Below are positions 9,114 to 17,071 of a stretch of 40,780 nt of DNA, piece by piece. A model generated the notes under the pieces. It saw only the letters and a program-made list of their open reading frames with translations. It made no database searches and was not told the origin of the DNA. Source of the stretch: Candidatus Peribacteria bacterium (lineage in GTDB: Bacteria; Patescibacteriota; Gracilibacteria; Peribacterales; Peribacteraceae); assembly GCA_023245775.1 (NCBI GenBank), contig JAHFJR010000007.1, forward strand, positions 1-40,780. The letters run 5' to 3'. Each line of letters starts with the position of its first letter. The first letter of the stretch is position 1. The translations under genes were made by a program, and so were the position numbers.

Positions 9114-9160
9114 AGATCTTATCATCGTCATCAGTAATCTATTCTGTTACAGTCCTCACA

Positions 9161-9802
9161 ATGAGATCACAACTTCTTAGAATTTTCTTCGGTGCTTTGC
9201 TGGGTCTTTCGCTGTCACTCCTGATCTATGTCATTCTTTTTGAGCATCTTACACTCTTTCTCATGTTGCCGGTGTTCCCGATCATCGGAACAGGTATAGG
9301 AATATTGCTCGGGTCAATAAAAAAACTACCACCAATGAAAATATATCTATCTCTAGCCATTTTCACTGCCATTTTTGCTATCAGCATTGGCTGCATAAAA
9401 TTAAAAGATGAATTTTTGCGTAGACAAAGAGAATCCATTGCTGCGTCGATAGCTCAGATATTCCCAGGTGCGGATATTGTAAAAATCACCTACGAAAAGG
9501 GAAATGGTTGGGAAATACCGCCCAATGTAGATGTACATATATCAAAAAAAACCACACGCGATGAAGTGTCGCATTTCTATGCTGCATACTTTGAAAAAAA
9601 CGGTCAGGCTCCATGGCAAGATATGTCTGCTGATGGACGAGGGAGAAAGTGGCAGAATAAAAACATTGCTGTCTATCTCAATTATAATAACTACAAAGAT
9701 AAGGGCCCTGAGGACTACAAGATCGGAGTAGATTTCTACGGATCATGGATCGCACAAGTGTTAGCATTTCAATCTTTTCACAAAGAATTGCTTCCTCTTT
9801 GA
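9161..9802 (+). CDS. Membrane-anchored protein with soluble C-terminal domain
   Basis: 213 residues from ATG 9161. The frame is open upstream, but that part runs through the kinase remnant and is not plausible coding sequence. Three hydrophobic helices fill residues ~5-80. A charged soluble domain follows with IAQIFPGADIVKITYEKGNGW and a repeated Trp/Tyr pattern (HFYAAYFEKNGQAPWQDM). It resembles the 7942-8532 protein in layout. TGTTACAGT (extended -10, 9145-9153) ends 7 nt before the ATG, so a leaderless mRNA is predicted. Function unknown. AT-rich like the island around it. Confidence 0.65.
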   Translation: MRSQLLRIFFGALLGLSLSLLIYVILFEHLTLFLMLPVFPIIGTGIGILLGSIKKLPPMKIYLSLAIFTAIFAISIGCIKLKDEFLRRQRESIAASIAQIFPGADIVKITYEKGNGWEIPPNVDVHISKKTTRDEVSHFYAAYFEKNGQAPWQDMSADGRGRKWQNKNIAVYLNYNNYKDKGPEDYKIGVDFYGSWIAQVLAFQSFHKELLPL

Positions 9803-9903
9803 AACAAAGTATGGAAGTGACGATCACTACACAATAGAGAATAATAACGAAGTATTAGCTTCACTGCTTTCTTTCATTCAAACTTGTACCATGCAGAAAT
9901 GAT

Positions 9904-10314
9904 ATGAAACTACTTCTCCATATATGGCGCACCACTGGCTTGATTTCAAAGAAAGAAAGATTCTTTGGCCTGCTCTTTGGCCTGTTTTTACTGCTCATCT
10001 TACGACTCCCCTGCCTCCTACAAAACATGGAAGGATATGGATTCTTCACACTGAAGTCTCATAGCATTGATCTAGCCATGCATGCGCTGATTTTTTCAGT
10101 ATTCGTTCTAGACTTTCCGACCTTGATCCTACTGCCACTTGTTCAAGGGGCGATATGGATTGTACAACCACTATTTTGGATGTTTTTCCTACATTTCTAC
10201 TGTGCAGTACTGCGATACAAGCATTGGGAACTGGGGATCTGGATAGGTGTCTACCTCGCAATCGGCGGAGCATTTGCAACGATGTTCTCTTGGGCTGCTT
10301 TTCTGCCCTGCTAG
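9904..10314 (+). CDS. Small hydrophobic protein, paralogue of the 8532-8939 gene
   Basis: 136 residues with three to four hydrophobic segments. Shared blocks with the 8532 gene (LDFPTLILLPL, HWELGIWIGVYLAI) span the length of both, so these are duplicates rather than chance similarity. It ends 5 nt before the stop of the convergent histidine kinase. TACCAT (9887-9892) ends 11 nt before the ATG and may be the -10 box. The 101-nt gap upstream holds nothing else recognisable. Function unknown; as a repeated small membrane protein it could be an immunity-type or kinase-associated protein. Confidence 0.6.
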   Translation: MKLLLHIWRTTGLISKKERFFGLLFGLFLLLILRLPCLLQNMEGYGFFTLKSHSIDLAMHALIFSVFVLDFPTLILLPLVQGAIWIVQPLFWMFFLHFYCAVLRYKHWELGIWIGVYLAIGGAFATMFSWAAFLPC

Positions 10315-10319
10315 CTGCA

Positions 10320-11783
10320 TCAACTTTTTGGGAGAGCCTCTCTCATCGGAAGCTCGAAGAAGAATGTCGTTCCCTTGCCCTCGACGCTATCGAACCAGAG
10401 CTTTCCTCCCTGACCCTCGATAGCACCCTTGGCCACGTACAAGCCAAAACCATTGCCTTCGGCGGTATTTCGTACATTGCTCGCGCGATACATTTTGCCG
10501 AAGATCTTATCCTGTTCGGCCTTCGGGATACCACAACCGGTGTCGCTGACCTTGCCATGCATCATGCCATTCTCGATCGTGAGTTCCATCGTCACCGTGC
10601 CTCCTGCCGGTGTGTACTTCACCGCATTCGTGAGGAGGTTTTCGATCGTCATACGCGTGTAGCGCTTATCGAGGAGTACCGTGGGTAGGCTGTCTGGCAT
10701 TCGTTTGATGAAGTGCAGTTTCTTCTCCTCGATCGTCGGTTTGATGACATCGAGGATCTCGGTGAAGAACGCATGCAGATCGAGCGGCTGCGGCTCAAAA
10801 TTGATCCTGCCAAGTTGGATACGCGATACATCGAGGATCATCCCGGTCAGATCTGCGAGGTTCACGGCCATGTTGTGCATCGTTTTGGTCTCTGTTGCCT
10901 GCTCCGGCTTCAGCTCGCCTAAGTCACCATCGAGCATGGATTCCAGATTCCACCGGATGGCTGTGATCGGCTTCCCCAGCTGATGGGCGACGATGCCAAG
11001 GAGTTCATCTTTCTGTCGGTCGAGGTCTTCGACTATGTTGACTCTTTGCTGCCACACTTTGACAAGAAAAATAGTTAAAGCACTAAGCAGAAGCAAAAGG
11101 AAAATTATAAAAAATGCAAAAGGTATAAATGTTGCTGTAATTAAGCTTATATAATCACTAACGTCGACATCTAAACCTAGAATAGCGATTACCTTGCCCT
11201 TATCTTTAATTGGGGCATAACCTGACAGAGTTGTACCCCACTTATCAATAACAGGCTCAGTATCAGTGATCGGATAATTTCTAGCACCATCCCGTAATGC
11301 TGGGGTGCCAGAAACATCATAATCATCGCCAGGAGTTGCGAGTGCATCCTCACTATCAATCTGACCATCTTCATTCAAATCAAACTTAGCATTTGGATCT
11401 AGGGAATCTGCATCTGCTATAAATCGATCAGAATCAAAATCTGCAGTCGGCTGTAACAAATATGCAAAACGTACATTCTTATTTACATTTCTAATCGACT
11501 GAAGCGTGCGAACAACACGATTATAAGCTTGTGTGCCGACAGCTTCTGGACCTTGGATACTATAAAGATCCACAAAACGAAACTGTAAAGCAGCCGTGGA
11601 AACAATAGATACAAGCCTCTCCTTCAATCTATCCTCTAGGATATTCTTTGTTTGATTATATAAACCAATACTAATTACTGTACTGATTGAAGCACAAATA
11701 CAAAGCATCGCATAGCTAGAGGTACGATAGGTAAATTTAAAACTGCCCAAAAATATTTTTTTATTTTTTTTATTCGAAACCAT
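10320..11783 (-). CDS. Sensor histidine kinase with EF-hand-bearing extracytoplasmic domain
   Basis: 487 residues. TM1 at ~24-42, extracytoplasmic sensor ~45-205, TM2 ~212-240, then HisKA and HATPase_c. The H-box is VAHQLGKPITAIRW (His267). The N-box is ENLLTNAVKYTP, G1 is VSDTGCGIP and G2 is GNGFGLYVAKG. The sensor carries ADADSLDPNAKFDLNEDG then QIDSED (about 126-146), a dockerin/EF-hand-like calcium loop, followed by DKWGTTLSGYAPI. No response regulator is adjacent. DNA composition switches inside the gene near 11035: the kinase half is GC-rich (34 of 60 G/C at 10921-10980), the sensor half AT-rich (23 of 60 at 11041-11100). A sensor swap onto a resident kinase core is therefore likely. 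TGATATAAT ends 6 nt upstream of the ATG. Confidence 0.9.
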   Translation of the reverse strand: MVSNKKNKKIFLGSFKFTYRTSSYAMLCICASISTVISIGLYNQTKNILEDRLKERLVSIVSTAALQFRFVDLYSIQGPEAVGTQAYNRVVRTLQSIRNVNKNVRFAYLLQPTADFDSDRFIADADSLDPNAKFDLNEDGQIDSEDALATPGDDYDVSGTPALRDGARNYPITDTEPVIDKWGTTLSGYAPIKDKGKVIAILGLDVDVSDYISLITATFIPFAFFIIFLLLLLSALTIFLVKVWQQRVNIVEDLDRQKDELLGIVAHQLGKPITAIRWNLESMLDGDLGELKPEQATETKTMHNMAVNLADLTGMILDVSRIQLGRINFEPQPLDLHAFFTEILDVIKPTIEEKKLHFIKRMPDSLPTVLLDKRYTRMTIENLLTNAVKYTPAGGTVTMELTIENGMMHGKVSDTGCGIPKAEQDKIFGKMYRASNVRNTAEGNGFGLYVAKGAIEGQGGKLWFDSVEGKGTTFFFELPMREALPKS

Positions 11784-11789
11784 CTTTTC

Positions 11790-11798
11790 ATTATATCA
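11790..11798 (-). promoter_or_regulatory. Extended -10 box of the histidine kinase gene
   Basis: Minus-strand TGATATAAT is a perfect extended -10 (TGnTATAAT). Only 6 nt separate TATAAT from the ATG at 11783, so the transcript should begin at or next to the start codon. Confidence 0.55.
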
Positions 11799-11824
11799 TA
11801 TTTCCAAAATTTTGGGAACTATCG

Positions 11825-12625
11825 CTATTTCACAAAATAAGCGACGAGAAGTTCGTTCTGCTTCGAAAATTGTTCTTTGTTATATCCACTAAAAATTTGG
11901 CATTTTCTAAACTTAGATTTTTTTGACATTTCTTTGATTTGCTCAGGGTAAAAAATATGCAAATTTAGTTCTACCAAATAAGTTTTCTTATTTTTTCTTA
12001 TGAGAGTGAATTCATCCAGTGTTCTTTTTTTATTGTCATAAAAATAAAAATTTTTAATCAGAATTTTTTCAATTCTTTTTTCGATAATCTCAATATCACT
12101 ATTAACAGGATTTTTATATGGTGAAAAGAAATCTGTAATAAAAATACCGTCCTTTTTAAGCCAATTCCTTATTCTACCAAGCAATTTTGTGGATTTCTGC
12201 ACATCAAATTGTGTCAAGAAAGAGAAAGGAGCAATTATTGTATCAAATCGCTCTTTACCGAATTCTACAGAAAATACATCTCCAATAATTAAATTGCTTC
12301 TACTGACTTTTGGAAATTTTTTTTTCACCATATCGGTCATAGTCTTTGATCGATCAATGCCAATAATGTTGCCATTAATATTAATTAACTTAGAAAAAAT
12401 GCGACCAGTGCCCACACCTAGATAGAGTACACTTCCTTTTTTTGCCATTTTTTTATAAAAATCTATATCACCTTTATTTCCTCTATAAGCCATATCATAA
12501 ATTTCGGCATGCATATACAAAGATTCAACATCATCCTTGATTGCAAATAAATTTGATAATTCTTTGGTAAGAAAAAAATTTTCTACCTTCCTCGAAGCCT
12601 GCATTAAATTTTCTATAGCAGCCAT
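11825..12625 (-). CDS. Class I SAM-dependent methyltransferase
   Basis: 266 residues. Motif I is VLYLGVGTGRIF (~68-79), the acidic strand-2 end is GIDRSKTM, motif II is NLIIGDVFSVEF and motif IV is FDTIIAPFSFL. This is the Rossmann-type methyltransferase core with a C-terminal beta-rich tail. Substrate is unknown. The gene is strikingly AT-rich (13 of 60 G/C at 12001-12060), far from the flanking GC-rich genes, so recent acquisition is likely. Start is uncertain: ATG 12625 or ATG 12604. The second lies 7 nt after an extended -10 (TGCTATAGA, 12620-12612), matching the leaderless pattern of other genes here. It stands alone between two signalling genes on the same strand. Confidence 0.8.
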   Translation of the reverse strand: MAAIENLMQASRKVENFFLTKELSNLFAIKDDVESLYMHAEIYDMAYRGNKGDIDFYKKMAKKGSVLYLGVGTGRIFSKLININGNIIGIDRSKTMTDMVKKKFPKVSRSNLIIGDVFSVEFGKERFDTIIAPFSFLTQFDVQKSTKLLGRIRNWLKKDGIFITDFFSPYKNPVNSDIEIIEKRIEKILIKNFYFYDNKKRTLDEFTLIRKNKKTYLVELNLHIFYPEQIKEMSKKSKFRKCQIFSGYNKEQFSKQNELLVAYFVK

Positions 12626-12697
12626 AGGATAGGGAATCTAATAAATGGATTTAGATAGTACCTTATTCTATATTTATTACTAACACTGTGACGAATC

Positions 12698-14851
12698 CTA
12701 TTCTAATAAAATAGTACTTAAATCCACATCAAAACATAAAATGCCTGCTGTTGAACCATCTTTTCTAAAGATTGGTGCAGAGCCCGAAATAGAAGATCCC
12801 CATTGATCCAGAGGAAAGATTGCATAATTGGCACGTTTTATTTTCGAGAAATAAGCATGGAACATCGAGTCATCATATATGACACCTGGCCACGCATTGG
12901 CATCGGAAGGAGTCATGGGTGAAAAATCTCCAAAGCTCTTAAACGAACTAGGTAAGTTGTAGTTCATATCTGCATCTACCACAAACTCAAACAGGTCGGG
13001 ATCTTGTGTTGGCCGAACAACATACGCAAATGTAATGAATGGATTCTGATTCCTGATCTCATTCAATCTCTTAAAAACCCTCTGATAGGCTTCTTTCTTC
13101 ATATCCTTCGCCCAATGAAGCTGATCCAAGTCTTCGGCATGAAAATCATTGACCGTCGTCACAGCAATAGCCTTCAACCTCTCTCCTGTCTGTTCGATGA
13201 TGATGTCTCTCTTGTAGGAGTAGACGCCATAGACAATGACGGAGATGCACAGAGACAGAAAGAAAAACCAGAGGAAAACAATTCTCTTGTGAACTTTTGC
13301 AGCCTCAAAACATTCCAGTATCAGCGATCGATTGACAGCGCCAAACCTGATCACAACAAAGAGAAAGAAGAAACCGATGAATGCGAAAAGGGGCGAAAAA
13401 GATTGAGCTGAAATCTTGTCTACCTCACTTGCAAACATGTCGATCCCGAGAATCGCGATTGCCTTTCCGGATGCATCATAAATAGGAGAAAAGCCCGAGA
13501 TCAGATGTCCCCATTGATCCGTACCAAAGTCGGATACAGGCTTGGCGAATGCCTGCGACATGATGGGGAACGTCGTGATGTTGTACGGTTCGCCGGGATA
13601 ATTCAGCTGATCCGCCGCATCGATCTTGCCATCCACGTTGATATCTTTCTTCACATTCGGATCAAGGGAATCGGCATCCGCAACAAAGGCATACATTTTA
13701 GGATTATCGGTGTGGCGCATGATGTAGGCATACTGAATATTTTCATTCGCGCGGCGGATGAGGTTGAGCGTTGCGATCAACTTCGCATACTCCGGCTTCT
13801 TGCTATCCTCCCGAGTTCGGACGGCATCAATATCCTTTGCATCTAACTGCAGTGCGCCTGTGGCCGCGATCGAGAGTACTTGCTGCCGAATGCGCTCTAG
13901 ATTCAGCTCTCGATTGCTCTGATAGAGTCCATACGTCATCACGCCACTGATCAATGCGAAGAGGATGAATGCGGCGATGGATTTCTTGCTCAAGATGAAC
14001 TCACGAATATTGGAGAGAATGTGTGTCTTCAGAGGAACTTTTTTAGGGGGAGGGAGGGGGAAGGTGGGGCAAGTGGAAGCCTTGAGCTGCTGCTGCCAGA
14101 GGGATTCGAAATGCGTGCGTTCCGACTGGGCAAGATCGGGATAGCGGAGGAGGCAGGCGGTCTGCTCGGTGAAGTTGATGCAAGCAATGAGGCCATGGAC
14201 GATCGTTTTCTCGAACGTCATGGGGTACTCATCGGCGGGGAGGAGGAAGGTTCTGCGATATTCGAAGGCGTCACGAGATTGGAACCTGCGAGCGAGAGGG
14301 GTGTCGGGGGCGAGAATGCGCTGGAAGATCTTGCGGTATTGGCGCTTGCGGAAGTAGTCGACACGGAAGATGCGGAGGGGGTCATCCTCGGCTCGGGTGA
14401 GGACGGGAGTGAAGGTGAGGAGTTCCTGACCCGTGTCGAGGAGTTTCATGTAGGCCTTCTGGATGCCTTCAAGACCGTGAAAGTACTCCATGTCAGGACG
14501 GTGCTTGTCGTGCGTGAGAGAACTGATGAAGGATTCGAAGTCGTGGTGACGACGGTCAAGCTGTTCCTTCCTCTGCTTCGTTTCTCGCTGCATGGACCTG
14601 AGGACAGCATCGAGCGAGTCGATGCTGTAGCGGGGTTGATCATTGATGATCTCCTTCTTCGCGATCTTGCGGGAGAGGAGCTTCTTCATCGCTTGGTCGA
14701 GGACTCCTGTCGATTTGCCGGTCTTACTGGCAAGCTCTCGAATGGTGAAACTATCCTCCTCCATCAGCTTCCGTAGGATCAACATCTCGGTTGCTGAGAA
14801 GCCCGATTCGCTGAGATAAGCCTCAATGCCTGCGGGAAGGGAGGAATTCAT
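12698..14851 (-). CDS. Membrane-anchored one-component regulator with two extracytoplasmic sensor domains
   Basis: 717 residues from ATG 14851 (a TTG one codon earlier is possible). Residues ~15-75 form a TrmB-type winged helix (SATEMLILRKLMEEDSFTI, then RELASKTGKSTGVLDQAM). Residues ~110-265 form the TrmB-like effector region (FHGLEGIQKAYMKLLD). TM1 is at ~289-310. Sensor 1 contains IAATGALQLDAKDI, YAYIMRHT, ADADSLDPNVKKD and the calcium-loop motif DINVDGKIDAAD (~403-414), then DQWGHLISGFSPIYD. TM2, a short linker and TM3 lead to sensor 2, which keeps DQWGSSISGSAPIF but lacks the calcium loop. The protein ends after sensor 2 with no further helix. An extracytoplasmic signal would act directly on DNA binding. 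The first ~275 residues are nearly identical to the 15404-16948 protein; the sensors are not. Confidence 0.85.
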   Translation of the reverse strand: MNSSLPAGIEAYLSESGFSATEMLILRKLMEEDSFTIRELASKTGKSTGVLDQAMKKLLSRKIAKKEIINDQPRYSIDSLDAVLRSMQRETKQRKEQLDRRHHDFESFISSLTHDKHRPDMEYFHGLEGIQKAYMKLLDTGQELLTFTPVLTRAEDDPLRIFRVDYFRKRQYRKIFQRILAPDTPLARRFQSRDAFEYRRTFLLPADEYPMTFEKTIVHGLIACINFTEQTACLLRYPDLAQSERTHFESLWQQQLKASTCPTFPLPPPKKVPLKTHILSNIREFILSKKSIAAFILFALISGVMTYGLYQSNRELNLERIRQQVLSIAATGALQLDAKDIDAVRTREDSKKPEYAKLIATLNLIRRANENIQYAYIMRHTDNPKMYAFVADADSLDPNVKKDINVDGKIDAADQLNYPGEPYNITTFPIMSQAFAKPVSDFGTDQWGHLISGFSPIYDASGKAIAILGIDMFASEVDKISAQSFSPLFAFIGFFFLFVVIRFGAVNRSLILECFEAAKVHKRIVFLWFFFLSLCISVIVYGVYSYKRDIIIEQTGERLKAIAVTTVNDFHAEDLDQLHWAKDMKKEAYQRVFKRLNEIRNQNPFITFAYVVRPTQDPDLFEFVVDADMNYNLPSSFKSFGDFSPMTPSDANAWPGVIYDDSMFHAYFSKIKRANYAIFPLDQWGSSISGSAPIFRKDGSTAGILCFDVDLSTILLE

Positions 14852-14895
14852 CAAACCTGTACTCTATACTGGTTTTAGGTGATGTCAAGAGAAGA
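14023..14895 (-). repeat. Long direct repeat, copy 1 (promoter plus regulator DNA-binding half)
   Basis: About 870 bp matching 16120-16992 at a constant offset of 2097 bp. By eye I found one clear substitution in the bulk of the block (Phe to Ser near residue 272). Identity extends through the start codon and promoter, ending after GATGTCAAGAGAAGA. Downstream, in the sensor-coding part, similarity falls off quickly. Confidence 0.85.
14861..14888 (-). promoter_or_regulatory. Promoter of the two-sensor regulator gene
   Basis: Minus strand TTGACA (14888-14883), 16-bp spacer, TAGAGT (14866-14861). The ATG at 14851 follows after 9 nt, so the leader is minimal. The same promoter is duplicated unchanged at 16958-16985. 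It diverges from the EamA-type gene promoter a few bases away. Confidence 0.6.
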
Positions 14896-14896
14896 A

Positions 14897-14924
14897 TTGG
14901 CAAAAAATGAAAAAGTGGTACCAT
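14897..14924 (+). promoter_or_regulatory. Promoter of the EamA-type gene
   Basis: TTGGCA (14897-14902), 16-bp spacer, TACCAT (14919-14924). The -10 box overlaps the first ATG of the frame (14923), so the usable start is the next ATG at 14932, 7 nt downstream. This favours a leaderless mRNA. Confidence 0.5.
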
Positions 14925-14931
14925 GCAAATC

Positions 14932-15366
14932 ATGTGGATTGCCATCATTGCAATGGCGTTTTATGCACTTGAGATTTCTATTACAGATCTCAAGCTCTCT
15001 CAGATTTCTCCACGACTGCTCACGCTGATCTATTCCTTGGGAGTTGCGCTCGTATCGCTGATCAGTCTCCTCATAGAACCTGCCCATTCAGGTGCACCGA
15101 ATGTGAATCAAATCACGTTCATCGTCCTGATGGTTATCGCTTCCTTCATTGGAGCAAGTGCACACTTTGAGGCGCTGCATGGAGGTATCGGCACGGCAAA
15201 ACTCACACTGGCATACGCCTTCTTGCCTGTTGCAGGGGCCCTTCACTCCGTGATCTTCAAGAAAGAGATCCCCAGCCTAGGCTTGGTCGCTGCATGGCTC
15301 CTCGCTGTGCTCTCCCTGTACCTCGTCAGTATTTCAAAGCCGATCTCGCTGTCTTCGGTGCGATAG
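14932..15366 (+). CDS. Single-domain EamA/DMT-type small membrane transporter
   Basis: 144 residues from ATG 14932 (ATG 14923 also in frame). Five hydrophobic helices are visible: ~2-18, 28-48, 62-78, 85-108 and 118-138. One-domain length and the motif LAYAFLPVAGALHSVIFKKE fit a single EamA domain, the half-size form of drug/metabolite transporters that works as a dimer. EamA pores often end helix 4 with a P and a following basic loop, as here. Substrate cannot be told. It is inserted between the two duplicated regulator genes on the opposite strand and converges with the second one (37-nt gap). Confidence 0.7.
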   Translation: MWIAIIAMAFYALEISITDLKLSQISPRLLTLIYSLGVALVSLISLLIEPAHSGAPNVNQITFIVLMVIASFIGASAHFEALHGGIGTAKLTLAYAFLPVAGALHSVIFKKEIPSLGLVAAWLLAVLSLYLVSISKPISLSSVR

Positions 15367-15403
15367 ATGTTGTTGCAAAATTGTGCACAGTATCCACCTT
15401 GGT

Positions 15404-16948
15404 TCATAACCGATAAAACGCTACGAATCGAATGATAATAAAGAGCACGATTAAAGCAAAAAAATACGAGAAAGGTCGAAAACTCTGCAGGGTGAACTCC
15501 TGCAGTTTTTTAGATGTCATATCAACAGCGAGAATACCTGCGATTGTTCCGTCGATATTCTTGATCGGGGCATAGCCCGTTATCACGCTTCCCCATTTAT
15601 CTGTATATGGTTTTTCATTTGCAATCGGTGCCACATATTTCTCATGCATGAGTGCATCCATTTCCACTACATTGTATTGCAAACCAGGATATCCGAGCTG
15701 ATCCGCTTCATCGATGAAGCCATCTCCATTGGTATCAATCTTCGCAAAGGGATCAACCGCATCTGCATCTGCAACAAACTCAAATAGACCTTCTTGTTTG
15801 AAATCCGTCGGACGCACAATGTAGACATAGATCACCTGATCATTCTGATGACGAATATGACGAAGCGTATGTATGACTCGGAGATAGGCTGCCTTTTTCG
15901 AATCACGGAGAATATGCAATTGGTTGATATCCTGAGCATCAAACTGTAATGCACCAGTGGCTGCAATCGATGTTACTTTCTCGCGAATCCGCTGAAGGCT
16001 GATCTCTTCGGTATATCGGTACATCCAAAATGTCATGATGCTGGCAATAAGCGCAAAACAAATCAATGTCACGACACTTTTCTTGCTCAAGAAAAACTCT
16101 CGCGCGTTGGAGAGAATCCGTGTCTTCAGAGGAACTTTTTTAGGGGGAGGGAGGGGGGAGGTGGGGCAAGTGGAAGCCTTGAGCTGCTGCTGCCAGAGGG
16201 ATTCGAAATGCGTGCGTTCCGACTGGGCAAGATCGGGATAGCGGAGGAGGCAGGCGGTCTGCTCGGTGAAGTTGATGCAAGCAATGAGGCCATGGACGAT
16301 CGTTTTCTCGAACGTCATGGGGTACTCATCGGCGGGGAGGAGGAAGGTTCTGCGATATTCGAAGGCGTCACGAGATTGGAACCTGCGAGCGAGAGGGGTG
16401 TCGGGGGCGAGAATGCGCTGGAAGATCTTGCGGTATTGGCGCTTGCGGAAGTAGTCGACACGGAAGATGCGGAGGGGGTCATCCTCGGCTCGGGTGAGGA
16501 CGGGAGTGAAGGTGAGGAGTTCCTGACCCGTGTCGAGGAGTTTCATGTAGGCCTTCTGGATGCCTTCAAGACCGTGAAAGTACTCCATGTCAGGACGGTG
16601 CTTGTCGTGCGTGAGAGAACTGATGAAGGATTCGAAGTCGTGGTGACGACGGTCAAGCTGTTCCTTCCTCTGCTTCGTTTCTCGCTGCATGGACCTGAGG
16701 ACAGCATCGAGCGAGTCGATGCTGTAGCGGGGTTGATCATTGATGATCTCCTTCTTCGCGATCTTGCGGGAGAGGAGCTTCTTCATCGCTTGGTCGAGGA
16801 CTCCTGTCGATTTGCCGGTCTTACTGGCAAGCTCTCGAATGGTGAAACTATCCTCCTCCATCAGCTTCCGTAGGATCAACATCTCGGTTGCTGAGAAGCC
16901 CGATTCGCTGAGATAAGCCTCAATGCCTGCGGGAAGGGAGGAATTCAT
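15404..16948 (-). CDS. Membrane-anchored one-component regulator with one extracytoplasmic sensor
   Basis: 514 residues from ATG 16948. Same TrmB-type winged helix (~15-75) and effector region (~110-265) as the 12698-14851 protein, essentially identical to residue ~271. TM1 is at ~289-310, then a diverged sensor: IAATGALQFDAQDI, IYVYIVRPT, ADADAVDPFAK and DTNGDGFIDEAD (~404-415, dockerin/EF-hand-like), YPGLQYN and DKWGSVITGYAPI. TM2 (SYFFALIVLFIIIRF) ends the protein. It is a one-component transmembrane regulator: the same DNA targets as its twin are expected, with a different input. Regulation should also be shared, as the promoters are identical. Confidence 0.85.
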   Translation of the reverse strand: MNSSLPAGIEAYLSESGFSATEMLILRKLMEEDSFTIRELASKTGKSTGVLDQAMKKLLSRKIAKKEIINDQPRYSIDSLDAVLRSMQRETKQRKEQLDRRHHDFESFISSLTHDKHRPDMEYFHGLEGIQKAYMKLLDTGQELLTFTPVLTRAEDDPLRIFRVDYFRKRQYRKIFQRILAPDTPLARRFQSRDAFEYRRTFLLPADEYPMTFEKTIVHGLIACINFTEQTACLLRYPDLAQSERTHFESLWQQQLKASTCPTSPLPPPKKVPLKTRILSNAREFFLSKKSVVTLICFALIASIMTFWMYRYTEEISLQRIREKVTSIAATGALQFDAQDINQLHILRDSKKAAYLRVIHTLRHIRHQNDQVIYVYIVRPTDFKQEGLFEFVADADAVDPFAKIDTNGDGFIDEADQLGYPGLQYNVVEMDALMHEKYVAPIANEKPYTDKWGSVITGYAPIKNIDGTIAGILAVDMTSKKLQEFTLQSFRPFSYFFALIVLFIIIRFVAFYRL

Positions 16949-16992
16949 CAAACCTGTACTCTATACTGGTTTTAGGTGATGTCAAGAGAAGA
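16120..16992 (-). repeat. Long direct repeat, copy 2
   Basis: Second copy of the 14023-14895 block: promoter, start codon and DNA-binding half of the regulator. The near-absence of differences, including in alternative frames, shows a very recent duplication or gene conversion. Confidence 0.85.
16958..16985 (-). promoter_or_regulatory. Promoter of the one-sensor regulator gene
   Basis: TTGACA (16985-16980), 16-bp spacer and TAGAGT (16963-16958), 9 nt before ATG 16948. Identical to the promoter at 14861-14888. Confidence 0.6.
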
Positions 16993-17054
16993 TGAAGAGG
17001 GAAACTTCGTCTTCCCATGAGGGGAAGATCCCTTTTCGAACCATGCAGAAAAAG

Positions 17055-17060
17055 TATAAT
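17055..17060 (+). promoter_or_regulatory. -10 box of the 1554-residue protein gene
   Basis: Perfect TATAAT 11 nt before the ATG at 17072. No convincing -35 box at 16-18 bp. A very short or absent leader is predicted. Confidence 0.5.
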
Positions 17061-17071
17061 ACAACACTCCT

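Noticed and set aside
8777..9160. 5' extension of the 9161-9802 frame
   Set aside because: It would translate the kinase relic backwards and part of the preceding gene; a promoter-like box sits just before ATG 9161.
14021..16873. Two identical plus-strand frames (14021-14776 and 16208-16873)
   Set aside because: Antisense shadows of the duplicated regulator half; low-complexity Glu/Gly-rich translation with no start signals.
17011..17027. Hairpin CTTCCC-ATGAG-GGGAAG upstream of the 1554-residue gene
   Set aside because: Only 6 bp, no T run, and no gene ends there on either strand; probably chance.
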